From Methylobacterium sp. J-078 (GTDB lineage: Bacteria; Pseudomonadota; Alphaproteobacteria; Rhizobiales; Beijerinckiaceae): a stretch of DNA of 64,000 nt. Below, in pieces: positions 26,938 to 35,450 of this stretch. The DNA is taken from assembly GCF_022829285.1 (NCBI RefSeq), contig NZ_JAKSYI010000132.1:124001-188000 (forward strand), given 5' to 3'. The translations under genes were made by a program, and so were the position numbers. How positions within the stretch are numbered: the first letter of the stretch is position 1; each line of letters opens with the position of its first letter. The notes beneath the pieces are model-generated. The model worked only from the letters and a program-made list of their open reading frames with translations, was not told the DNA's origin and did no database searches.

Positions 26938-27747
26938 TTAACGACTCAACTGTGCCAGTCGCGCCGCGGCCTCGAACTCGGCCTGCCGCAGGGCGTGGCG
27001 GGCTTCCGCCTCCGCGTCGCTGCCCCAGACGCTGGCCTGGTAGGTCTCGTCCACGTGGGCCGCCGCCCAGGCCTCGGCCGGGCTCAGATGATCGCGCAGC
27101 ACCGCGAGGGCGAGGACGAGCGATCCCGTGAGCGTCGTCAGGGTGTGCAGGGCGGCCAGCCGGAAGGGACCTTCGGTTTCCTCGATCCCCCGGCGCAGGG
27201 CCGCCACGGTGGTGTCCGGCTGGGTGACGTGCATCACCCCCTCGCCCAGGATGAAGCGGGCACCCAGCGCCGCGTGCGCCCAGTCGAGGACGGGGTCCCA
27301 GGCCTCACCTTGAGCCCGCACGAGGCGGTCCGGCTCGCCGGCCCGGTAGGCGAGGAGATCCGTGCCCGCATAGGCCGAGAGGTCGTCCACCACCGCATCG
27401 CGGCGGGGGGCCACCCCGTCGATGGCGGTGTTGGCGAGCCGCGTGAGCGGCATCGTGGCGGGATCGATGACCGCGACCTGCGCGGCCCATTCGGCGGCCA
27501 CGGCCTCGGCCAGGGCCCGCGTCGGCAGGGCGAGCGGGTTGCGGGCCGGGGTGTTGGCAGGGCGACCGTCGAGGGTCAGGCGAAAGCCCTCTCCGTGGGG
27601 CGCGAGGCCGGCCGCCTCGTAGAATCGCTTCGGCAGCGCCGGCTTGGCCGGGCCGCGCGCCGAACGGGTCGGGTCGGGCGGAGGGCCGTCGGAGCCGCCG
27701 AGCCAGTCGGGTGTCTGCGGGTCGGCGGGTGTCGGATCGTCGCTCAT
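26938..27747 (-). CDS. ATP12-family F1-ATPase assembly chaperone
   Basis: A 269-residue protein. After a Pro/Asp-rich tail it shows the ATP12 core: KRFYEAAGLAPHGEGFRLTLDGRPANTPARNPLALP, EWAAQ, DPATMPLTRLANTAIDGV, then DLLAYRAGEPDRLV and a C-terminal helical part (HVDETYQASVWGSDAEAEAR). The family binds F1 alpha during assembly of ATP synthase in mitochondria and alphaproteobacteria. ATG 27747 leaves 49 bp to the upstream HAD gene. The block RluC, HAD, ATP12 is a common alphaproteobacterial order. Confidence 0.87.
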   Translation of the reverse strand: MSDDPTPADPQTPDWLGGSDGPPPDPTRSARGPAKPALPKRFYEAAGLAPHGEGFRLTLDGRPANTPARNPLALPTRALAEAVAAEWAAQVAVIDPATMPLTRLANTAIDGVAPRRDAVVDDLSAYAGTDLLAYRAGEPDRLVRAQGEAWDPVLDWAHAALGARFILGEGVMHVTQPDTTVAALRRGIEETEGPFRLAALHTLTTLTGSLVLALAVLRDHLSPAEAWAAAHVDETYQASVWGSDAEAEARHALRQAEFEAAARLAQLSR

Positions 27748-27796
27748 GCGGGTCAGATAGGGCATCCGCGCAGCGGCTGCGAGCGTCGGTGCGGGT

Positions 27797-28462
27797 TCAG
27801 GCGGGATCGCAGGTGGGGCCGGGAAACAGCGCCCCAAGATCCGCCGCGCTGTCGACCACGATGGAGGCGCCGGCCCCGAAGAGGGCCCCCACCGGGTGGT
27901 AGCCCCAGGCCACGCCGATGGCGGCGACGCCCGCGCTCACCGCCATCGCCATATCGTAGGTCGTGTCGCCGATCATCACCGTGGCGCCGGGCTCGGCGCC
28001 GGCTTCCGCCATGGCCTGGACCAGCATCGCCGGGTCCGGCTTCGAGGGCGCGTCGTCGGCGCTCTGCGTGGTGGTGAACCAGCCTTCCCAGCCATGGCTT
28101 TCGATGAGGCGGTCGACGCCCCGCCGGGCCTTGCCGGTGGCGATGCCGAGCCGCACGTCGTCGCGGGCATGCAGGTGCGCGACGAGTTCGCCCATGCCGG
28201 GAAACAGCGGCTCCTCGTAGTTCGGGTCGAGGCGCAGGATGTTGAAGGCGCGCTTGTAGCTCTCCGACAGCCCCTCGATTGGACCCTCCTCGCCGACGAG
28301 GCGCCGGAACGCCTGGGGCAGGGAGAGCCCGACCACGGAGAGCGATTCCGTCCGGCTCGGCGCCGTAAGGCCGTGCTCGGCGAACGCCATGCCCTGCGCC
28401 GCCACGATGAGGTGCTGGCTGTCCACGAGGGTGCCGTCGACGTCGAAGACGATGAGCTTCAC
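27797..28462 (-). CDS. HAD-IA family phosphatase
   Basis: A 221-residue HAD hydrolase starting directly with motif I (MKLIVFDVDGTLVDS). It has a four-helix cap, motif II in IATGKA, a lysine in SKPDPAMLVQ and motif IV in MIGDTTYDMAMA. The length and organisation are those of Gph-like phosphatases. It is upstream of the ATP12 gene on the same strand, and a link to ATP synthase assembly is only positional. The HAD at 20312 is a different paralogue. Confidence 0.88.
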   Translation of the reverse strand: MKLIVFDVDGTLVDSQHLIVAAQGMAFAEHGLTAPSRTESLSVVGLSLPQAFRRLVGEEGPIEGLSESYKRAFNILRLDPNYEEPLFPGMGELVAHLHARDDVRLGIATGKARRGVDRLIESHGWEGWFTTTQSADDAPSKPDPAMLVQAMAEAGAEPGATVMIGDTTYDMAMAVSAGVAAIGVAWGYHPVGALFGAGASIVVDSAADLGALFPGPTCDPA

Positions 28463-28516
28463 GGCTGCGGGCCCCGGCTCCGGGGTGTCCCCCCGATGGC
28501 TGACGGTTCGGCGCCG

Positions 28517-28588
28517 CTCATGGTTGGCGCGTGGGCGCGCCTCATGATTGGCGCGTTGGCGCGTCTCATTGTTGGCGCGTGGGCGCGG
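28517..28588. repeat. Three contiguous 24-bp tandem repeats
   Basis: Units at 28517-28540, 28541-28564 and 28565-28588 begin CTCATGGTTGGC, CTCATGATTGGC and CTCATTGTTGGC and share a GCG-rich second half. There is no spacer. The third unit covers the stop codon and last codons of the PsiF-like gene. Confidence 0.85.
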
Positions 28589-28994
28589 CCTGGGGCTGGC
28601 CGGTGCGCGGCCGGTCGTAGCCGAGCTTGCAGCGCACGAGGAACCGGCGCCGGGCGCCCCCGCGCAGGCCGCGCGCGTGCGAGACGCGGTTGCAGGCCGC
28701 GTAGGACGGACGGCGGTTGCGCCCGACCTGCGCCGCGCCGCGCCCGCCTCCGGTGCCGGCGGCCGGGGCTGCGGTGCGGGGTGCCTGGGCCTGTCCAGGC
28801 TGCCCTTGCTGCTGCCCCTGCCCCTGTCCTTGCCCCTGGGGCTGTGCGGCTCCCGGGCTCGGCTGGACCTGCGGCCGGGCCTGGGGTGCCGTCTGCGCCA
28901 GCACCGGGGTGCCGAGGCTCCCCGCCGGCAGCGTCAGGACGAGGAGCGCGAGGCCCAGCACGGAAGCGGGCTTCAGGATCGTGTCTCGATGCAT
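28566..28994 (-). CDS. Secreted Gln/Pro-rich protein with a PsiF-like C-terminal repeat
   Basis: A 142-residue protein. It has a signal peptide of about 33 residues ending PVLAQ, then a low-complexity Gln/Gly/Pro linker (GQGQGQGQQQGQPGQAQ). The C-terminal module YAACNRVSHARGLRGGARRRF...C matches the spacing of the PsiF repeat (C...L.G..R..F...C). The periplasmic role is unknown. ATG 28994 is chosen because the signal peptide starts there; an upstream in-frame start at 29081 would add 29 residues before it. Tandem repeats sit at both ends of the gene region. Confidence 0.65.
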   Translation of the reverse strand: MHRDTILKPASVLGLALLVLTLPAGSLGTPVLAQTAPQARPQVQPSPGAAQPQGQGQGQGQQQGQPGQAQAPRTAAPAAGTGGGRGAAQVGRNRRPSYAACNRVSHARGLRGGARRRFLVRCKLGYDRPRTGQPQAAPTRQQ

Positions 28995-29070
28995 CGTGGC
29001 GCGACGGTCCTTGGCCGGCGGCACGGAGCCGACCGGACGATGTCCTGAAGGATAAGGCATGACGGGCGCT

Positions 29071-29130
29071 TGCCAAGTCACAACATGCCGAGTCGCAACT
29101 TGCCAAATCGCAACTTGCCAAGTCGCCTAG
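29071..29130. repeat. Four contiguous 15-bp tandem repeats
   Basis: Units start at 29071, 29086, 29101 and 29116 with consensus TGCCRARTCGCAACT. The last unit diverges at its end and contains the stop codon of the pseudouridine synthase gene. It lies in the gap between that gene and the PsiF-like gene. Confidence 0.85.
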
Positions 29131-30599
29131 GCTTCGGGTGCCTCGACGATGGGGTCGTAGCGCGCGGCGTCGAACCCGAGCAGGTTCCAGCTCTGCGCCA
29201 TATGCGGCGGAAGCGGGGCCGTGACGTCCACCGGCCGGCCGGTTTTGGGGTGGGGGATCACGATCCGGCGCGCGAGCAGGTGCAGGCGGTTCTGGATGCC
29301 GCCGGGCAACTCCCAGTTCTCGATGCTGAAGTATTTCGGGTCGCCCACGATGGGGTGCCCGATATGGGCGGCGTGCGCGCGCAGTTGGTGCGTGCGTCCC
29401 GTGACCGGCTTCAGCGACAGCCAGGACAGCTTCTGGGCGGCGTTGTCCACCATGGCGTAGTAGGTCAGGGCATGCGAGGCGCCCTCGTCGCCGTGCTGGG
29501 CCACCCGCATGCGCGCGTCGGCGTCGGTGGGCTCCTCCTTGGCGAGGTAGGTCGAGATGCGCCCCTGGGGCACGCGCGGCACCCCGGCGGTGAGCGCCCA
29601 GTAGACCTTGCGGGCGGAGCGCGAGCGGAAGCTCTTGGCCAGCGTCGCGGCGGCGAGGCGCGTCTTGGCCACGATGAGGCAGCCGGCGGTGTCCTTGTCG
29701 AGGCGGTGGACGAGGCGCGGCTTCTGGCCGTCCTTGCCGGTGAGCGCCTCGAGGAGGCCGTCCACGTGCCGCACGGTGCCGGAGCCGCCCTGCACCGCAA
29801 GGCCGAAGGGCTTGTTCAGGATCATCATCTCGGCATCCTCGTAGAGGATCAGCGAGCGGATGAAGTCGGCGTCGGTGGCGTCCTTCGCGGCCGAGCGCGG
29901 GCGCTCGCCCTGGGCGTCGAGCTTGAGGGGCGGCACGCGCACGCTCATGCCCGGCTCCAGCCGGTCGTTGGGCTTGGCGCGCTTGCCGTCGACACGGAGC
30001 TCACCCTTGCGCACGATGCTCTGGACGCGGGTGAAGGGCAGCTGGGGAAAGCGCGTGGTGAGGAAGCGGTCGATCCGCATCCCGGCCTCGTCCTCCTCCA
30101 CCGTGAGGGTCTGCACGCCGGAGGCCAGGGTGGCGGAGGCAGCCGCGCGCTGCTCGCGCCGGGTGGGCGCCTCCACGGCGGGGGCAGCCGCACGGGCATC
30201 GGAATCGGTGCGCCGCGGGCGCGCCTCGGCGGCATCCGGACGCGGCGCCCGGGTGCGCGGGGCCCGGGGAGCGGCCTCGGTCACGGCCTCGAAGGCCTCG
30301 TGCTCCCCCTCCTCCCGGTCGCGAGGCTGCTGACCCGGGCGCCAGGGCGCGGGCTTGCCCGCCTCGCCCCGGTTCTCGGCGGCGCGCTGGGCGGCGTCGA
30401 GGGCGCTGGTGCGCGGGCCCGTGCGCTCGCGGTCGGGACGCTTGAAGGCCCCGGGTTTGCCCGGACGCCCGGGCTTTCCCGAAAACTTGCCCTGGGCGGC
30501 GGGCCGGCCCGGGCCCCCGGATTTGCCCGGCGTGCCGCTGCGGCTCGGCCCTGCGCCCCTGCGCCCGGCGCCGCCGCGTGATGGTGGTCGTGTGGTCAT
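29127..30599 (-). CDS. rluC: RluA/RluC-family 23S rRNA pseudouridine synthase with long disordered N-terminus
   Basis: A 490-residue protein. Residues 1-160 are a low-complexity Gly/Pro/Arg/Ala tail. An S4 RNA-binding domain follows (about 163-225, MRIDRFLTTRFPQLPFTRVQSIVRKGELRVDGKR), then the catalytic domain with D301 in HRLDKDTAGCL, plus LKPVTGRTHQLRAHAAHIGHPIVGD. It isomerises uridines in 23S rRNA (RluC-type positions 955/2504/2580 in E. coli numbering, by family; RluD is the alternative). The tail is far longer than in E. coli RluC (about 320 aa in total). Confidence 0.88.
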   Translation of the reverse strand: MTTRPPSRGGAGRRGAGPSRSGTPGKSGGPGRPAAQGKFSGKPGRPGKPGAFKRPDRERTGPRTSALDAAQRAAENRGEAGKPAPWRPGQQPRDREEGEHEAFEAVTEAAPRAPRTRAPRPDAAEARPRRTDSDARAAAPAVEAPTRREQRAAASATLASGVQTLTVEEDEAGMRIDRFLTTRFPQLPFTRVQSIVRKGELRVDGKRAKPNDRLEPGMSVRVPPLKLDAQGERPRSAAKDATDADFIRSLILYEDAEMMILNKPFGLAVQGGSGTVRHVDGLLEALTGKDGQKPRLVHRLDKDTAGCLIVAKTRLAAATLAKSFRSRSARKVYWALTAGVPRVPQGRISTYLAKEEPTDADARMRVAQHGDEGASHALTYYAMVDNAAQKLSWLSLKPVTGRTHQLRAHAAHIGHPIVGDPKYFSIENWELPGGIQNRLHLLARRIVIPHPKTGRPVDVTAPLPPHMAQSWNLLGFDAARYDPIVEAPEA

Positions 30600-30681
30600 G
30601 GCCTGCTCGTACCACCCGGCGGCCCCGCGACAAAGCGCCTGCGGGACAAGGGTATCCCCGCGTGGGTGCGGCCGTCCGCCC

Positions 30682-31929
30682 TCAGGCGGCGCGGCGGGCC
30701 GCCTCGATGGTCAGACCCGTGCCGACCGAGCCGAAGGTGTCGCCGTCGACGACGCGGGCCCGGGGCAGGCAGGCCGTCAGGGCGGCCCGCACATGCGGCA
30801 GGCCGGTGGAGCCCCCGGTGAGGAACAGGGCGTCGATGCGGTCGGCGCTCAGGGACGCCTGCGTGAGGCAGCGGTCGATCCGCTCGGCGATGCGCCGGGC
30901 GAGTTCGCCGGTCTGGGCCTTCAGGCCCGGGCGGTCGATCTCGGCGTGAAGCCCCGCCTCGACCCAGTCGAGGTCGATCCGGCCCCGCCCCTCCTCCGAG
31001 GTCGCGATCTTGGCGCCCTCCACCGCCATGGCGAGGGCGTGGCCGCGCTCGGCCTCCACCACGGTGGTGAGGCGCGCGAGGAGGTCGGGGCGCCTGGCAT
31101 CGCGGCGCACCTCCTCGATCTCCCGCAGGGTCTTGCCATTGTAGAGACGGTTGATGCTCGACCAGGTGGCGAGGTCGTGGAAGTAGCCGGTGGGCACGTC
31201 GAGGTCGCCCCGGTTCATGGCGCTGCCCAGCCCGAGGAGCGGCATCACCGTGCCGAGGCTGAGGCGGCGGTCGAAATCGGTGCCGCCGATGCGCACGCCG
31301 TCATTGGCCAGGATGTCGTCGCCGCGCTCCGCCTTGGCGTGGCGCTCCGGGGCGAGGCGCACGATGGAGAAGTCCGAGGTGCCGCCGCCGATGTCGGCGA
31401 TCAGCGCGATCTCCTCCGCCCGCACCTGCTGCTCGTAGTCGAGGGCGGCGGCGATCGGCTCGAACTGGAACGAGACGTGGCGAAAGCCGATGCCCTCCGC
31501 GATGTCCCGCAGGGCGTCCTCGGCGCGGGCATCGCCCTCCGGGTCGCCGTCGACGAAGTGGACCGGGCGGCCGTGCACCACCGTGTCGAGGGATCGCCCG
31601 GTCTCGGCCTCAGCGCGTGCCTTCACGGCAGCGAGGTAGCGCGCGATCACGTCGCGGAAGCGGATGCGCTCGCGTCCCACCGGGGTCGTCTCCTCCAGGA
31701 GCGCCGAGCCGAGCACGGATTTCAGGCTGCGCATCAGGCGCCCCGGCGTGCCCTCCACGTACTCGGCCATGGCGGCGCGGCCGATGACGGCGTCCCGGCC
31801 CGGCGGGAAGAAGATCGCGCTCGGGATCGTGAGGTGGCGGTCCTCCAGGGGCACGAGCTGCGGGCGCTGTCCGGTGACGAGGCCGAGGGTGGTGTTGGAC
31901 GTGCCGAAATCGAGGCCGCAGGCCGCCAT
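30682..31929 (-). CDS. YegD-like Hsp70 family protein
   Basis: A 415-residue actin/Hsp70-fold ATPase lacking the DnaK substrate-binding domain. It has the phosphate-1 loop LDFGTSNTTLGLV, the second phosphate loop IADIGGGTSDFSIVRL and the adenosine motif FLTGGSTGLPHVRAAL. YegD-type proteins are cytoplasmic, with an unsettled role. ATG 31929 fits the N-terminal beta strand; the open frame upstream runs into the carboxypeptidase gene in another register and is not coding. Confidence 0.87.
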   Translation of the reverse strand: MAACGLDFGTSNTTLGLVTGQRPQLVPLEDRHLTIPSAIFFPPGRDAVIGRAAMAEYVEGTPGRLMRSLKSVLGSALLEETTPVGRERIRFRDVIARYLAAVKARAEAETGRSLDTVVHGRPVHFVDGDPEGDARAEDALRDIAEGIGFRHVSFQFEPIAAALDYEQQVRAEEIALIADIGGGTSDFSIVRLAPERHAKAERGDDILANDGVRIGGTDFDRRLSLGTVMPLLGLGSAMNRGDLDVPTGYFHDLATWSSINRLYNGKTLREIEEVRRDARRPDLLARLTTVVEAERGHALAMAVEGAKIATSEEGRGRIDLDWVEAGLHAEIDRPGLKAQTGELARRIAERIDRCLTQASLSADRIDALFLTGGSTGLPHVRAALTACLPRARVVDGDTFGSVGTGLTIEAARRAA

Positions 31930-32086
31930 GGGGATCTCCGGACACAGGTCCGCTGGTGGGAGGGGCCGTCGGCCTACAGGCTGTGCCGCCTGCGGTCCAC
32001 CTGTCCCGGCCCGCGAAATCGCCGGCCCGCCCCGCCCGCCGGCGCAGGGCTGGGGCGCCGGGCTCCCGGATTCGCCGCGCGGGCTC

Positions 32087-33583
32087 TCAGCCTTCGCCGA
32101 GATACCGTGCGCGCAGGTGGCGCAGGAAATCGCCCGCCCCGAGGGGCTTGCCCGTGGCTTCGCGCAGGAGCTCGTCCGTCTCCAGCAGGCTCGCGCGCGC
32201 ATGCACGTGGGTCCGTAGCCAGCCGCGCAAGGCCGCGAAGTCGCCCGCCGCGAGGTCGTCCGGGATGCCCGGCACCGCGGCGCAGGCGGCGCGGAAGAGC
32301 TGCGCGGCCGCCATCGCCCCGAGGGTATAGGTCGGGAAGTAGCCGAAGCTTCCGCCCGGCCAGTGGATGTCCTGCAGGCAGCCCCTCCGGTCGTCGGGCA
32401 CGGTGAGGCCGAGGAGGTCGCGCAGGCCGTCGTTGAAGGCGCCGGGCAGGTCGGCCACCGCGAGGTCGCCCGCGACCATCGCCCGCTCGAGGGTGTAGCG
32501 CAGCAGGATGTGGGCCGGGTACGTGACCTCGTCGGCATCCACCCGGATGAAGCCCGGCTCCACCCGCGTGTAGCGCCTGTGCATGTTCTCAGGCCCCCAG
32601 GCGGGGCCTGCCCCGCCGAAGGTCTCGCCGAGAACGGGCGCGAGGTAGGCGCAGAACTCGGCCGAGCGGCAGGCCTGCATCTCGACGAGGAGCGACTGGC
32701 TCTCGTGCAGGGTCATGCCGCGCGCCGCGCCCACGGGCTGGTGGCGCCACGCCGGCGGCAGCCCCTGCTCGTAGAGGGCGTGGCCAGTCTCGTGCAGCAC
32801 GCCCATCAGGGCGCCGGAGGCGTCGGCCTCGTCGTAGCGGGTGGTGATCCGCACGTCGTCCGTGGCGCCGCCGCAGAACGGATGCAGGCTGACGTCGAGG
32901 CGCCCACGGGTGACGTCGAAGCCGACGGCCCGCATCAGGCGCTCGCCCAGGGCCTTCTGGGCCGCCACCGGGAACGGCCCGGGCAGCGGCAGCGGCGCCG
33001 GTTCGGCCGCCTGGCGCTCGCGCACCGCCGCGATGAGATCCGGCAGCTCGGTCCGCAGAGTCTCGAAGAGCGGGTCGATCGCCGCGCGGCGCATGCCCGG
33101 GTCGTAGCCGTCGAGGAGCGCGTCGTACGGGTCGAGGCCGAAGGCAGCGCCCTTGGCGGCACCGACCTCCCGTTCCAGGCGCAGGGTCTCGGCCAGCGCC
33201 GGCGCCAGCACCGCGAAGTCGGATCGCGCCCGGGCCTCGCGCCAGATCATCCCGGATTGCGACGCGGCCCGGGAGCTCGCCGCCACGAGGTCGGCCGGCA
33301 CAGCCGCAGCGTGCAGGTAGGTCCGGCGCATCTCGCGCAGGTTCGCCCGCTCCCATTCGCCGAGGGTTGCGGCTTCGTCGAGGGCGCGCGCGATCAGGTC
33401 GCCGGTCTCAGGTGCCGTCAGGATCTCGTGGCCGATGACGGCGAGCTGTGCCAACTGCTCGGCCCGCATATCGGCGGCGCCGTCGGGCATCAGCGTCTCC
33501 CGGTCCCAGGACAGGATGCCGGCGGCGTCACCGAGGGCGCCGAGCCGGGCGAAGCGGCCGGCGAGGGTCTGGTAGGCCTGCAT
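32087..33583 (-). CDS. M32 family metallocarboxypeptidase (Taq carboxypeptidase type)
   Basis: A 498-residue protein, the usual length for family M32. The zinc motif HExxH appears as H264-E265-T-G-H268 (HETGHALYEQG). It is preceded by the family signature HPFCGG (234-239) and followed by MTLHESQSLLVE, which carries the third ligand. Family members remove C-terminal residues from peptides with broad specificity in the cytoplasm. It is probably independent of the YegD-like gene 157 bp downstream. Confidence 0.92.
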   Translation of the reverse strand: MQAYQTLAGRFARLGALGDAAGILSWDRETLMPDGAADMRAEQLAQLAVIGHEILTAPETGDLIARALDEAATLGEWERANLREMRRTYLHAAAVPADLVAASSRAASQSGMIWREARARSDFAVLAPALAETLRLEREVGAAKGAAFGLDPYDALLDGYDPGMRRAAIDPLFETLRTELPDLIAAVRERQAAEPAPLPLPGPFPVAAQKALGERLMRAVGFDVTRGRLDVSLHPFCGGATDDVRITTRYDEADASGALMGVLHETGHALYEQGLPPAWRHQPVGAARGMTLHESQSLLVEMQACRSAEFCAYLAPVLGETFGGAGPAWGPENMHRRYTRVEPGFIRVDADEVTYPAHILLRYTLERAMVAGDLAVADLPGAFNDGLRDLLGLTVPDDRRGCLQDIHWPGGSFGYFPTYTLGAMAAAQLFRAACAAVPGIPDDLAAGDFAALRGWLRTHVHARASLLETDELLREATGKPLGAGDFLRHLRARYLGEG

Positions 33584-33690
33584 GGCCGGGTCTCTCCTGC
33601 GGAATTTCTGTCGCGGGTCCCCGCCTCAGAGGGCTGGGTCGTGGCCGGAGCCTTCCATGCGGGGCGGCGCGCTGTCCAGGGTGAGCCCGC

Positions 33691-34020
33691 TCACAGCCAC
33701 TGGGGCAGGAGGAAGATCGCCAGGGCGGCCACGAGCCAAGCGGCGGTGGCGCCCAGGATCGCCAGCCGGTAGTCCATCAGGCCGCTGAGGGCATAGGCCG
33801 CCCCGAGGAACACCAGGTAGGCCGGGATCGTCCTGGCGCCCGCGAGGCAGGCCGCGCGGAAGCCCGCCGGATCGCCCTTCGCCCCCACCGCCAGCAGCGC
33901 GATGATCGCGAAGGTGGGGGCCAGCGGCAGGATGCCGGGCAGCACGTTGCCGCGCCGGGAGGCGAGCACGATGGCCACGGTGACGAGGCCGCCGAGGAGA
34001 CCCTTCCAGAGCACGTCCAA
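33691..34020 (-). CDS. GlpM-like small membrane protein
   Basis: A 109-residue protein with four predicted transmembrane helices and the GlpM pattern (LLGGLVTVAIVLASR, GILPLAPTFAIIALLAVG, ARTIPAYLVFLGAAYAL). GlpM was linked to alginate synthesis in Pseudomonas, but its mechanism is unknown. It sits three bases after the rarA stop on the same strand, so it is co-transcribed with rarA, although no functional link is evident. Confidence 0.75.
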   Translation of the reverse strand: MDVLWKGLLGGLVTVAIVLASRRGNVLPGILPLAPTFAIIALLAVGAKGDPAGFRAACLAGARTIPAYLVFLGAAYALSGLMDYRLAILGATAAWLVAALAIFLLPQWL

Positions 34021-34023
34021 CGG

Positions 34024-35340
34024 TCAGCCCTCCTCGGACCGCCGCTGCTGGCGCAAGCGCTCCCAGTGGGCGAGGCGGTCGGTGTAGCGGCTCTCCATGC
34101 CCCGGTCGGTGGGGGTGTAGAAGTGCTGGCGGCCGAGTTTCTCCGGCCAGTAATCCTGGCCCGAGAAGGCGTCGGGCTCGTCGTGGTCGTAGCGGTAGCC
34201 CTCGCCGTAGCCGATCTTGCGCATCAGCTTGGTCGAGCCGTTGAGGATGGTGCGGGGCGGCGGCAGCGAGCCATGCGCCTTGGCGACCCGGGTCGCGGCC
34301 TTATAGGCCTCGTAGACCGCGTTCGATTTGGGCGCGCAGGCGAGGTAGACCGTGACCTGAGCCAGCGCCAGCTCCCCCTCGGGCGAGCCGAGGAAGTCGA
34401 AGGCGTCCTTGGCGGCGGTGGCCACCACCAGGGCCTGCGGGTCGGCCAGCCCGATATCCTCCACCGCCATGCGGACCAGGCGCCGGGCGATGAACAGGCG
34501 GTCCTCGCCCCCGTCGAGCATCCGGCAGAGGTAGTAGAGCGCCGCATCCGGATCGGAGCCGCGCACGGTCTTATGCAGGGCGCTGATGAGGTTGTAGTGT
34601 CCCTCCTGGGACTTGTCGTAGATCGGGGCCCGGCGCTGGATGATCGCCTGCAACCCCTCCGCGTCGAAGATTTCTTCGTGTTTGGCCGAGCGCCAGACTT
34701 CTTCCGCCAGGGTGAGCGCGGCGCGGCCGTCGCCGTCGGCCATGCGCACGAGCACCCCGCGCGCCTCTTCGTCGAGGGGCAGCGGCTGGCCGGTGAGGCC
34801 TTCCGCTCGGACCAGCAGCTTGGCGATCGCCGCGTCGTCGAGGGCCCGGAACAGCAGCACGCGGGCGCGCGACAGCAGCGCGGCGTTGAGCTCGAAGGAC
34901 GGGTTCTCGGTGGTGGCGCCCACCAGCGTCACCGTGCCGTCCTCCATCACGGGCAGGAAGGCATCGAGCTGGGCCCGGTTGAAGCGGTGGATCTCGTCCA
35001 CGAAGAGCAGCGTGCCCCGGCCCATGCTGCGTCGCCCGCGCGCCGCGTCGAACACCTTTCGCAACTCGGCGATGCCGGAGAAGATCGCCGAGATCTGCTC
35101 GAAATGCAGGTCGGTCTCGTGCGCCAATAGCCGCGCCACGGTGGTCTTGCCGGTGCCGGGCGGGCCCCAGAACACCAGCGAGCCGAAGGAGCGGGCGTTG
35201 AGCAGGCGGGTCAGGGCCCCGTCCGGGCCGGTCAGGTGCTCCTGACCGACCACCTCGGCGAGGGTTTTCGGGCGCAGGGCATCGGCGAGGGGGCGGGGCG
35301 CGGTGGCGGAGAGGCCGGCCGAGGCGAAGAGATCGGACAT
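34024..35340 (-). CDS. rarA: Replication-associated recombination protein A (MgsA/WRNIP1 family AAA+)
   Basis: A 438-residue clamp-loader-like AAA+ ATPase. The Walker A GPPGTGKTT is at 59-67, the Walker B is in LLFVDEIHRF, and sensor 1 is in VGATTENPSFELN. The family C-terminal half has YDKSQEGHYNLISALHKTVRGSDPDAALYYLCRML and GYRYDHDEPDAFSGQDYWPE. It acts at stalled replication forks with SSB. ATG 35340 (MSDLFASAG) is preferred over an in-frame start twelve codons earlier. Confidence 0.93.
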   Translation of the reverse strand: MSDLFASAGLSATAPRPLADALRPKTLAEVVGQEHLTGPDGALTRLLNARSFGSLVFWGPPGTGKTTVARLLAHETDLHFEQISAIFSGIAELRKVFDAARGRRSMGRGTLLFVDEIHRFNRAQLDAFLPVMEDGTVTLVGATTENPSFELNAALLSRARVLLFRALDDAAIAKLLVRAEGLTGQPLPLDEEARGVLVRMADGDGRAALTLAEEVWRSAKHEEIFDAEGLQAIIQRRAPIYDKSQEGHYNLISALHKTVRGSDPDAALYYLCRMLDGGEDRLFIARRLVRMAVEDIGLADPQALVVATAAKDAFDFLGSPEGELALAQVTVYLACAPKSNAVYEAYKAATRVAKAHGSLPPPRTILNGSTKLMRKIGYGEGYRYDHDEPDAFSGQDYWPEKLGRQHFYTPTDRGMESRYTDRLAHWERLRQQRRSEEG

Positions 35341-35450
35341 CGGCGCATCAAAGACGCCTGCCGGGTCTGGCCGCAACCCGGAAGTTCAGCCTCTCCCCCG
35401 TCCGCTTGCGGCTGTGCACCCGTGAAACGCGCGCATCGCGACCTCGAACC

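Noticed and set aside
28517..28588. CRISPR-like array.
   Set aside because: The 24-bp units are contiguous without spacers and there are no cas genes; it is a simple tandem repeat.
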